NCBI GenBank assembly: GCA_030490835.1
Contig: CM059971.1
Location: 74,542,224 to 74,606,223, forward strand
Length of the DNA stretch: 64,000 bases
From: Annona cherimola
Lineage: Eukaryota > Streptophyta > Magnoliopsida > Magnoliales > Annonaceae
Reading direction: 5' to 3'
Within the stretch, counting starts at the first letter, position 1; every line of letters begins with the position of its first letter. Under the pieces are notes generated by a model. That model searched no databases and was not told the origin of the DNA. It was given only the letters and a program-made list of their open reading frames with translations. This document shows, in pieces, positions 11,041-21,004 of the stretch. The position numbers were made by a program, and so were the translations under genes.

Positions 11041-13480
11041 TGGGGAAGCTTTTGAATTTTCAAATTGCCCATATCAATCCTCAAGCAATCCTTTAGATCA
11101 GTTGGGCTCTATATAGCCTTGAGCTCGTTGAACGTAACCTTTTCATTTTGTACCTGCATAGTTAATTCTCAGGCTCGTACATTAATTATTACATTGCCCG
11201 TTGCGAGGAAAGGCCGACCGAGAATAATTAACACATTTCGATCCTCTTCATAGTCCAGGATAATAAAATCAGCAAGAAAAATGAACTTGTCCACCTTGAC
11301 AAGGACATCGTCAATAATACCTTCTAGATATGTGATGGATCGATCCGCCAGTTGTAGTGTCACTGTCGTAGGTCGGGCTTCTCCGAGGCCTAATTTTCTG
11401 AAAATGGACTTGGGCATGAGATTAATATTGGCTCCCAAGTCGCATAGGGCTCTCCCAAAGTACTGGTCTCCAATCGTGCATGGGATGGTGAAACTCCCTG
11501 GGTCCTTGAGTTTAGGAGGCAGCTTCCCCTGCACCCTCGCGCTGGTTTCCTCTGTTAACGCCACCGTCTTGAATTCCGTCAATCGTCTTTTCTTTAATAG
11601 CACGTCTTTCATGAATTTGGCTTAGTTAGGCATCTGCTCCAAGGCTTCGACGAGATTTATATTAATATGCAACTGCTTTAATACCTCTAAGAACTTCTTG
11701 AATTGACCATCATTTTTAGTCTTTTCGAATCGCTGAGGAAATGGAGTAGGCGGCCTTGGATTCATGGCGATTTCAACGTCAAGTTGCTTCTGGGTAGTAA
11801 CTGGTTCTTCTGGCTCCTGCGATTGCTGAATCAAAGGATTAGTGGGTTCAGTCACCGATTCTGGTGGAGTTGCATCAGGTAACTGCTTTCCACTAAGCAA
11901 TGTGACTGCTTGGACCTGTTCTTTGCCTTTTCCCTTCGGGTTTTGCTCGGTGTCGCTCGGCAACAATCCTTGGGGTCGGTTGCTCAGGGCTGAGGCCAGT
12001 TGGCCTATCTGAGCTTCCAGGTTCCTGTTCGTCGTGATCTGGGATTGCATGAATTGCATAAAGAGATTTTCCATATCAGATTTTTAGATCAGATTTTTTC
12101 TCTTCTCGCGATGTTGGATTGAATTGCATCGGTCTTGCAGGCTGTTGTTGCAAGGGCTGCTGTGAGAATCCAGGCGGCTGATTCGGCCTCGTCTGGTTAT
12201 TCTATGAGAAGTTGAGATGATTTCTCCAGCCTGGGTTGTAATTGTTTCTATACTAATTCGCTAAGTTTCTCTAAAAAATTTCCACGTAATTAATGGACTC
12301 CGGGTTGGAGGCACATTCATCACTGGAATGGCCGAATTCGCCACACCATGTACAAATGTCTGTTGTTGTCGACTGCTGTGGTGTAGACGCCCCTAGCTCG
12401 CTGACATTGGCTGACCTGGATAAATTTTGAATTTGCCGAGATAAAGTGTCGATGTAGGCCTTTATCGATGAAACCGCGTCCAGTTGGAGTAGACCCCTAC
12501 TTTGGCTTCTGTCAGATGGCAGTTGATAAGTATTGGCCGCCATGTTTTCAAGTAGTGCGTATGATTCTCAATAACTTTTCCGTAGTAGAGAACCGTTTGA
12601 TGAAGAATCCACCATGTGACGAGGGGAATCCTGAAAATAGTTATAAAAAATTTGAATTTGGACCTACAGTTGAATTTCATGATGTGGGCATTTTCGAACA
12701 GGTCTTTGAAGCGATCCCACGCCTCTGATAGGGTCTCCTCTCTGTGTTACTTGAACGAGACTATATCCATCATCAACTTGGCTAACTTGGCAGGCGGGAA
12801 GTATTTCTCCAGGAATTTTTACGCTAAGTCGTTCCATGTGTTGACAGAGTTCGGGGGCAAAGAGTTTAGCCACTCTGAAGCTCAATCATGTAGAGAAAAT
12901 AGAAATGTCCGAAGCCGCATTGCCTCGTCGGAGACTCCGTTCTGCTTGAAAGTGTTCATAATCTACAGAAAATTTCACAGATGGCGGTGCGGGTCTTCAG
13001 ATGCTAGACCTCTGAACTGCCCAATAGACTGAAGCATCTGGAAAATCACCGGTTTGATTTCAAAATTATTGGTGTAGATCGGAGGAGGTGTAATGCTAGT
13101 TTGAACTGCATTCTGGCCAAGTGTAATCAGATCCCAAATGAGTTGGTCCAAATCATCTTGAGGTGAATAATTTGGGATCTCAATCCTTTGGTTTTCCTGT
13201 TGGTTTGCGTGGATGTGTGCGCTCCATCATATGCTGTCGGTTCCTAGCTTCCCTGCTCTTGCGATGCCTTCTCAAATAGGTTCGTTCGGGTTCCGGATAA
13301 AAAGGAATAACAATCTCCTTTCCGGCTCTGCCTCAGCACATGCAATATGAGATAACTCTGTAAAAACCAATGAAATTGAACTAGCAGAAAAAGAAATTCT
13401 AAACTAAAAGAAATTATGAAAATAAACTATTCTACAAAATTATACAAGAAAATAATAAAACTAAAAATAATTGGCTAAAC
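11041..13480 (-). pseudogene. gag and protease of the Athila-type element
   Basis: Gag starts near 13150 with TNNFEIKPVIFQMLQSIGQF and continues through WNDLA.KFLEKYFPPAKLAKL. There is an intact zinc knuckle CTWCGEFGHSSDEC (C-X2-C-X4-H-X4-C, about 12355-12310), NYNPGWRNHLNFS, and RNLEAQIGQLASALSNRPQG around 12040-11970. Protease follows in the same frame as the last gag segment: RALCDLGANINLMPKSIFRK (DLGA is usual in this lineage) and ILGRPFLATGNVIINV. There is a stop at 11622-11624, where relatives have MPNYAKF (a Tyr codon turned TAA), another just after the protease core near 11166, and frameshifts within gag. The frame ends around 11041 without reverse transcriptase. Confidence 0.85.
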
Positions 13481-13486
13481 AATTCC

Positions 13487-13506
13487 CCGACAACGGGGTC
13501 AAAAAC
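13487..13506 (-). other. Primer binding site next to 5' LTR
   Basis: Directly after the LTR end on the minus strand the sequence reads AGTTTTTGACCCCGTTGTCGG. This resembles the tRNA-Asp-complementary site of Athila elements (TGGCGCCGTTGCCGGGGA) with a few C-to-T-like changes. It fixes the orientation of the element. Confidence 0.65.
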
Positions 13507-13507
13507 T

Positions 13508-15141
13508 TGACGAGCTGCGTATATGTTAACTAAAATGTTCGCTATTTACGCAAGTATACGTGCCGTGTCAAGTAATAAAGAGTGAATAAAGTATCGTTCC
13601 CACGAGGAATTATTAACCTGAATTATTAATTAGTTAAACTGCTTTCAATGGGTGGAAAATTCTGGATTTATGATTTAACTAAACTAACAATTGCAATGAG
13701 AAATCAGAGTAGAGATTACGAGACTACTAGACACTAGAAACGAGTTTACTGATTAGGGATAGCAGATGAATAGCTCGAAATCCTTGAATCTAAACTATAT
13801 TGCTTTGGTCCTTTTTAATTGGATTGCATATGGATTAACTAGCCCAAGTTCATGTATCTTTATATATGTCTTCCAACATTATATAAAACTAATTACACCC
13901 TATTTAGTTGCTATGTTCTCATGCCATTAAATAAAGTAAAATTGATAAGTTCATAACCTGTATAATGACTACACAGGGTTTAACGGTATATTCATATCCG
14001 TTAAATAACTCCCCTTACACAAAGGTAGAAACCTATGCCTCGCACATGGATCTGGCAGAGATTTTCCTCTTCCAAGGATAAATCAAGCAATTAAATCATC
14101 TTTCAAGGTAGCTAATCTTGTAAAAAGCATTAAATCACGCATGCAAAGGTAAATCATACACAGTCATATATAAAATCAAATATTCATTCCTGAATATTCT
14201 AAGAACTAATAAACAATATAGTTTAGAATTCAAATCATCCTAACTATCCATCTAATGAAGGTTTAGTTCAAAGACATGATTTCAACATCCATTACATCCA
14301 TGTAAAAAGTATCCATGAAAGCAGAGAAAGAAAAGTGGAAAGAAATAGAAAAAATTATGTTCCGGTGGTTTCCACCAATGGGGTTGAATTCTCTCCCAGA
14401 CTTTGATCTTGATTTCCTCTTTCTCTTGCTCTTTAGTTCGTCTCTGGGCTCGTTCCTCTCTTTTTCTCACGCGCGAACCCCTAGGAACTATTTATAGAGT
14501 CCTTTTGTGCAGCTTACGCACTGAAATTTGCGCGTACGGATGCGTATTGGCGCCAAGGTACCAACTCTCTGTGTACTGGGCAACTTGGACACTTTCTGTA
14601 AACCCTAAAAATCCATGTTTTGGCGCCTAGGCGCCAATTCCCTGGACTCTTCTGGCTTGAAGCTTCTCCTTGACACCTTGTGACTGATCATGCTTGGCGC
14701 CTAGACGCCAATTTCCTGGAAGCATGCCTTACTTGTGGCTTCAACAACGTCTGAATTTGGCTTGCATGTAGATGAAGTGGCGCCTAGGCGCCAACTCACT
14801 GGAAGCCATGTTGTATTCTGAGTTTACGCTAAAAATGGCCAAGGCACGTAGGGTGGCGCCTGGGCGCCAACCACCTGCTTCTGACTTGTCTTAATCTGCA
14901 TTCAAGTCGCCCGCTTTGCCTTCATATGTCCCGTCCTTCTTGCAAAAGATGAAAAAACTAAGTAAATGAACTAACAATGCCTAAATAATGCTAAAAATGC
15001 CTAAAAACTAAATAATGTTCATAAAATGCAAAGCGAGTAAAAATTAAACTAAATTGATGCAAATTGAACCAAATCTCTCGAACTAACGCACAGAACAAGT
15101 CTGAAATGGGTCATGATAACTCGTAAAAATACGAGTTATCA
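13508..15141 (-). repeat. 5' LTR of the Athila-type element, 1634 bp
   Basis: A complete LTR: on the minus strand it starts TGATAACTCGTA and ends CAGCTCGTCA. Its terminus is a perfect 12-base inverted repeat, TGATAACTCGTA and TACGAGTTATCA around a 4-base loop (15114-15141). A TATA-like TCTATAAATAG lies on the minus strand near 14490. Five GGCGCC-type palindromes sit in the upstream part at 14549-14870. Confidence 0.85.
14549..14870. repeat. Array of five GGCGCC palindromes in the LTR
   Basis: Palindromic 16-18-mers of the type TTGGCGCCTAGGCGCCAA occur at about 14549-14564 (variant GGCGCCAAGGTACCAA), 14620-14637, 14694-14711, 14777-14794 and 14853-14870. Each is followed by a short CTGG-containing segment. 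Spacing is 70-85 bases. The other LTR keeps two decayed copies near 10935 and 10995. Confidence 0.85.
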
Positions 15142-15812
15142 CTAAGCCCTTAATATAGGGTTAAGAATGCAGAGTATGTATAATATAGTGAGAATTGTGG
15201 TCATAGTTTATTTATGATGGATGTTGATTATTAATTCAATGTCTTGTGTTTTTAATGCTTGCTTGGTTAATGAGCCCTTACTATGACATGATTCTATATA
15301 TTAGGTGATAGAACTGAAAAATAAAAATCTAATATAAAATAATTAAGATATTAAACGTGGAAGTCTAAGACTATGAAAATAGACATGATGACATTAAGGA
15401 ATTTCATGAACTTTTACAAAACTTAATAAATTCTACTTGACTTAATCTCATGAGAATATATGGTTAAGAAAATTTGGGTGTGTTTTATAAGTTTTGAAAA
15501 AAGGTGCAATGATAAAAAAAAATAGGGACAGTTCTCCTTTAATTACTAATATCTGGATTAATTAAATTATATCACATTTTCTCTGTAATTGCTGCATGTG
15601 AAACCCTAAAACCCTAGATATTCTTTTCTTGATTTCTATTTTATACTTCGTACTTCTACTTTTTCCATTCTCTCTTTCTTATTTGATATTTTCCCTTATT
15701 ACACCCTCTTTTTCTTAATTATTAAAGTGTTTAAGAAATAACATTCTAAGTTCTGAATTTTTTGTGGAAATAATATTTATATATTGCAATCTATGACCCG
15801 ATACTTGTGGTA
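15142..15812 (+). mobile_element. R1 repeat copy A, right part
   Basis: Resumes the R1 repeat after the Athila-type insertion. It matches 3740-4380 directly and 2285-2950 in reverse, with the shared stretches GATATTAAAC, CTAAGACTATGAAAATA, GGACAGTTCTCCTTTAA and GCAATCTATGAC. Confidence 0.6.
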
Positions 15813-17122
15813 AGAAAAAACACATATCTATACATTGGTATACAAAAAATGTATTTTGGTTATATGCCTACATGCTATATTGAGCGTATATATCAACTAA
15901 TTAACTTAAAGACTTTCCTATTTGTAATAACTGTCCACTTTCAACCAATTTTAAATTAAAAAATGTTTGAGTCCTAAGGATTTTTCACGTAACTACATCT
16001 ACTTTGGCCATTCTCTACACAATTACATTTAATAGTACTATACAAGTTAGGTCAAAACCACCTCTAACACATGTCCTTCTCCATACCCCATATCGCCTCT
16101 ACTCCCTAAGAGAACTAGGTTTCAATGCTCACAACTTGAAAAGTCTCCTATATTTATGAGATTCTAACAAACAACAAAAACGACTTATAGAATGAGTAGG
16201 AGTCCACAAAAGAAAGGACTCAAAACTTCTATCGACGCCATAATTCTATCTTCCCAAAACTCTCAAGGATTTTAATCCTTCTGCGAATCTTGCTAACAAA
16301 TCTATAAGCGTGTGAAGATCCATTTGGGACTTCTACAAGTACAAAGGTGGATATCTATGTTATCATTTACACTTGTTATTATTTATTTTATTAAGATAAT
16401 ATATTTTAGTTGAAAGAATTTATTTTCTTTAATGACATGTAAGAAATATTATCAGTAAAATAATTCAAATTTAAAAATATTGCTTATATCTTTTTTGTCA
16501 TTTACATATTTAAAAGTGCTTTTATTTTTGGAAAAACATAAAAATACTCAACTTTTAACGTAAAGATATTTTGATTTTTTTCATTGGGTCACAACATTGG
16601 ATAAACATGTACTTCAAAAAGATGAACTTTAAAAGAGGGGATTAGCCATTCGATGGTGATGACAAAAATTATTGAACTTTTTGACACCACACTTTTTATA
16701 CAAGTCCTGACTTCAAGAAAGCTTGAATTCAATCACTGACCAAATGGGGGCAAAAATACATTAGGAATTTTATATCATATTTATTGGGTACAGATAGTTT
16801 TCAAACTCATAAGATAGATTTGGAATTAGAACTAAATATAGTGCGTATATTTGAAATTTAACTTATATAATACATAATTTTTTTTAAAGATTTTATTCTT
16901 TTTTATTAGTATTATACATCATGACAACTGATACTCCAATAAGCACATTCACGACCCTTAAGTATGGAGAAAAGTTTTTCAAATATCCACACACTATTGG
17001 GAATTGTTAAATTACCCCCGCAATGGGGGAGAATCGAACATTGCTCACTAAGGCAAATATGCCACCAGTGTTACCACCAAGGCAATACAAAAGATTTCAT
17101 ATTTAGATTCATATTAAAATAT
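15813..17122. other. AT-rich intergenic stretch, no gene seen
   Basis: No ORF with recognisable content, no paired ends and no tandem repeats were seen in this stretch. Confidence 0.5.
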
Positions 17123-17395
17123 TGGTGTGTTTGGAAAATGACAAAACTTTTAAATAAAAAATTTTTGATGTAAAAATTTTAAAATTTGAAAAGAGTGATG
17201 TTATATGGTAGGGGTAATAATGAGAAGTAAAAAGAAGAAAGCTAAAATAAATAAGTTAGTTATATAAGTAACTGTGTAGAAATGATTATAATACTTTATA
17301 GTTGTATAGGAAAATATGAAAAAATGACTAAAAAAATAATTATAGAGAATAAAAAGTTTTAGCTTAATGGTTTTTTCTTTTAGCCAAATACACCC
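17123..17395. mobile_element. Tourist-like MITE, copy 2 (inverted)
   Basis: Ends GGTGTGTTTGG and CCAAATACACCC. The interior is the reverse complement of the family at 8792 and 24163 (TGTGTAGAAATGATTATAAT, GGAAAATATGAAAAAATGA). The flanking duplication is not clean. Confidence 0.65.
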
Positions 17396-17685
17396 ATATA
17401 TGAATGAACATTAGATAAATTATAAAAAGTAATAAAAAGTAAAGCACCCAACTGTGACATTGAAGTTGAAGCCAATAAAAAAAAAGCACCAGAGGCTGAA
17501 GCCCAAAGGCATGCGCTGGGTACCTCTTGGAACGTTTATTTGGTGTTGTCATGGTGTGGAAAATTAGCAAAAGAATATTTTGAAATTATGTAATGAAACT
17601 AACCGATTGGCGTAAAGTTAGAATAAATAGTAATCATTTACAGAAGAATAAAAAGGTAAAATCTCAAAAACTATAAGAAATAGAA

Positions 17686-19086
17686 GGGGAAATTCCCCTT
17701 ATATCCACCGCATTCGCCCAATATTCCTTTCGTACCCATAACATTTTAAAAATTCTTCTGACACTCACAACATTTCATCTCTAATTCCTCTGATGCCCCT
17801 ACTGATACTCTCACCCCTAACATGCATCAATTGCATAGGCAAATGATGATTTTACCCCAACAACCTTCATAATCTAAGAATTGCATGTGCATCATCTTCA
17901 GTGTACTGTTGGAGCACCAAATCACATGCTCATCTTCCTACCAAATAGTAATGGCAACGACAAGTGCAACTGCAACTGCGACCGAAACTGCAACATGCTT
18001 CATCTACCCTAGCTCCAGCACCTCTGCATCACCATGCTACTCTCCAAGATCAATGAGATCCTTTTGTCAATTAGGAGCTATGAAATCCATCAGCGAATTT
18101 AGAATGCCCATATTGATGATCAGTCGTAGCAAATCAGATTTGACTCATCTCCCAAGCCAATCATGACTGTCTCATCTTTACCCTTGGCTTCATCAACCTA
18201 ACTATTGCAAGACTCTCCGTTCAAAGTAGGACAACCACTCTGTTTGGTCTACCTTGCCGCTACATGCGTCTGCAATGGCGTTGCGCCTCTAAGAAAGTGA
18301 TTACTTGAAGCAAATAGATAGATCAAACGACTCTCTTTAGTTGAGCTTTGATCATCCAACGGACACGAATGTGATAAGGTAGCTTTTGTGTCTCGGAACA
18401 TAGCTCTCCAACTCTATTTCCTCCAATTACTTGGACAGTAGTACTTGCGGTTGTTAATGGATTTCTTGAGGATTGAAAAACTCGAACAACTCCGTCGACT
18501 ACCTCTAGATCAATTACATTGGTTTATATCTATTTGGAGGTTACATCTTTTTACTAGTGCTTTTGGCAATGGACTTTCTCTAATCAAGGGCATTGAATCT
18601 AGCGATGGAGGCGTTTGTGGAGATACATGTCGACGAATATGCGTAGAAGATGACATTTGATAGCTATTTGTACAAGCGAGCGGTGCTTGGGAATCTAGTA
18701 GGTCCCAATTGCGGATGTTGGTAAGCAACTCGTTGGTGGTATGGAGGAAGGTGGCGAAGTTGGCAGCATTAGACCAAATAGGGTGATTGGAGAAGATGAA
18801 GGAGGAGATGCGATATTCAAGGGATTTAACCATTTGGGGTTTCGACAATAGATTGGATGAGAGTGGAACACAGATTTCGACGAATGGAGGTATTACAGCT
18901 AGTTTTGGGCAATTTTGGAATTAATAAAAAAATATGCATGTATCCATCAGGTCCATTAGCCCTACTTGATAAAATGTGATGGTGGGGGCATAATGTAAAA
19001 TGTTGTGCGTGTCAACGAAAATTTTCAAATATGATGGGTACCAAAGGAATATTAGATAAATATTGTGGTATGAAGAAAATTTTCCC
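17686..19086. mobile_element. 1.4 kb TIR element (possibly Mutator-like)
   Basis: The outer 90-120 bases are imperfect inverted repeats. On the left are CAATATTCCTTTCGTACCC and TGACACTCACAACATTT. On the right, opposite strand, are TAATATTCCTTTGGTACCC and TGACACGCACAACATTT. Long TIRs fit Mutator-like elements; the 9-base flanks match poorly. The interior (17885-18850) is less AT-rich than the surroundings and has open frames of 93 and 112 codons that I do not recognise. It could be captured host sequence. The same TIR type occurs at 37665-38117. The right end is only about 200 bases from the NOT4 5' UTR. Confidence 0.55.
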
Positions 19087-19279
19087 AAAATATAATTATC
19101 AAACGCGCCTTTAGATTCACCAGGGGTGGTGAATGCGGTGGCACGTAAAAGAGAAGCAGCATTGCGTTGTGTGGCAGAAACGAAAAGGAACAAGAGAACC
19201 CGAAGAAGCGTCGGATAGGTGTCAAAAACGACTGTTTCTGATAAAGAGACTTTTTGACGCCCCTTTAGCCAAAGTGATC

Positions 19280-19409
19280 GGTTTATATGTAAGACTTCGC
19301 CCACCCAAATCCATTTCACGATCTCCCAAAGCTCTCTCTCGCTCTGCCCCATCTCTCTCGCTCTCTCTCCTACAGCTCGAGAATCTCCCGATCTGCCAGA
19401 TCCGTCGAT
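19280..19409 (+). promoter_or_regulatory. NOT4: NOT4 core promoter and 5' UTR exon
   Basis: A weak TATA-like TTTATATG near 19282 is followed by the pyrimidine patch CTCTCTCTCGCTCTGCC typical of plant transcription starts. A splice donor TCGAT|GTGAGT ends the exon at 19409. The next exon, with acceptor GCAG at 20961-20964, carries the start codon, so intron 1 (about 1.55 kb) lies in the 5' UTR. The transcription start itself cannot be fixed from sequence. Confidence 0.55.
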
Positions 19410-20544
19410 GTGAGTTCTGCAAATTTGCAATCGCTTCTTTTGACGATTTCCTTTTCGGATTCAGATTGTATCTCGATTCCCAAAGCACGGATCCCGACTC
19501 CCGTTCCGCTGTTTTCTGTAGCTGAATTCTAGGGTTTTGAGCTCGAATGTAATGGAATTAGGTTTCTTGCGGGCGATTTTTTGGATTATTCGGAGAATTG
19601 GGCTTTTTGCTGATCTTTTCCTTTGCTGATGGGATGAATCATGAGGATGCTTGGATTTGGTGAGCACAGCGTCGGTCTTTGATATGGAAAGGTTTCCGTT
19701 GTGGGTGGGAGGAGGAATTTCAAATTTTGGTGGCAGGTGGGGTGGGTCTAGATATGGAATTTGGTTCTTGATTGGGTCTAATGCCAGACATCGGCTTGTC
19801 CTGATAAAAATTGCTACTGCCATTTGATTCATTCCCGATCATCTGCTGGCCACCCACACGAAAACTGATACTGCAGGATTGCCTCTCACGTCTCTATGTT
19901 ACAGGCCATCAGATGTGCCCAACTCTGTCCTTTTATGTGTTCTTTTTGCGATGACCACCATAATCATGTTGGATTGGATGGCTATTCTATGTGGTCATTG
20001 ATACTGGCTGATACTCGTTCTGCTATTTATCGATGATTTTATATTTAGCTTTTATGGTTTTCTTTTGAAAGTAGTCACGGTCTCTGCTGAATATTGGCGA
20101 TTCTAGTTGGGTGGTTCTTATAGAAACTAGGCACCCTATCTGCTGAGCATTCACCATTTTATGTGTCATTTCCATAGCTTTGAAGCTAGGCAAATTAGTT
20201 ATGAACCTTGTGCATTTCATGTTACTGGGTTTCTAATGGCATGTAGCAGATGCCAGGTGCCATTCTCTTTGGCTTTTACCCAAGTATCCAATCAATATGC
20301 TTTTTGGCAACCATAAAAGAGTGGCTCGAATCTTGTTGGAACATGTTCATACATACAAACTGAGAGGTTTCATTGAAAAATGTTCCTTTCAAGTAAAGAA
20401 AAATGCAACTGGTAGATCTGGGATATGAGTTGTGATGTAGGCAAAGTTTGATGCCTTGACATTTAGCATGTTTGTTTCTTTGTTTCAGATATTTTCTTCC
20501 CTCTGTCTCCGAAAGGATGTTGGATTATAACTACTATTACGTAC

Positions 20545-20755
20545 TCCAATTACTGCTATTACAATTTTTTGGTAACTTTAGATGTGGGCAGTGATTTGCT
20601 TATTATAGTCCTAAGCCCTCTCTATTTCTATGTATTTATGAGATGCTTGAATTACTTCCATTACAACTGTTTATTAACTTTACATGTAGGCACTGATTTG
20701 CTTATGATATTCCTTAACCCTCTCCATATCTATTTATTTATGAGATGCATGTAAC
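20545..20755. repeat. Tandem duplication of ~102 bp in NOT4 intron 1
   Basis: TAACTTTAGATGTGGGCAGT at 20573 and TAACTTTACATGTAGGCACT at 20675 start two diverged copies that continue through CTATTTATTTATGAGATGC. Confidence 0.75.
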
Positions 20756-21004
20756 GTACTTGTATAACATTTAACATTAACCATGTTGCTGATCTGATGT
20801 TTTGCATGTCAAAATTTTGGATGCCTCCAAAACTTTTTTCCAACCTTCTTTTGAAGATTTGGAGTGCCTCCTCTTTTGTTTTTATGCATGGATAGATGTA
20901 AGAATTCTTGTTAGATCATGTGTGACTCTCTGTCATGCTTTTGGTATGTCTTTTTCTTCAGCAGTGGGATTTGAGAGATAAATTTGTCCTTCATCAGGAA
21001 CACC

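Larger units (their letters stand above)
9893..15141 (-). mobile_element. Athila-type LTR retrotransposon, internally deleted
   Basis: A minus-strand Ty3 element, 5249 bp. It starts TG and ends CA on either strand and is flanked by ATAAG (9888-9892) and CTAAG (15142-15146), four of five bases matching. On the minus strand the order is 5' LTR, primer binding site, gag, protease, then a deletion that removed reverse transcriptase, RNase H, integrase and the start of the 3' LTR. The two LTRs differ only at scattered sites where they can be compared. It sits inside R1 copy A and so is younger than that repeat. The internally deleted copy cannot move on its own. Confidence 0.85.

Noticed and set aside
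10657..14630. Paired 60-75 codon frames repeated at 10.7 and 14.3 kb as a duplicated gene
   Set aside because: They lie in the LTRs of the Athila-type element and are duplicated because the LTRs are.
19133..19525. 130-codon frame at the NOT4 5' end as an upstream exon
   Set aside because: It crosses the promoter, 5' UTR and intron 1. The conserved RING starts at the ATG at 21005.
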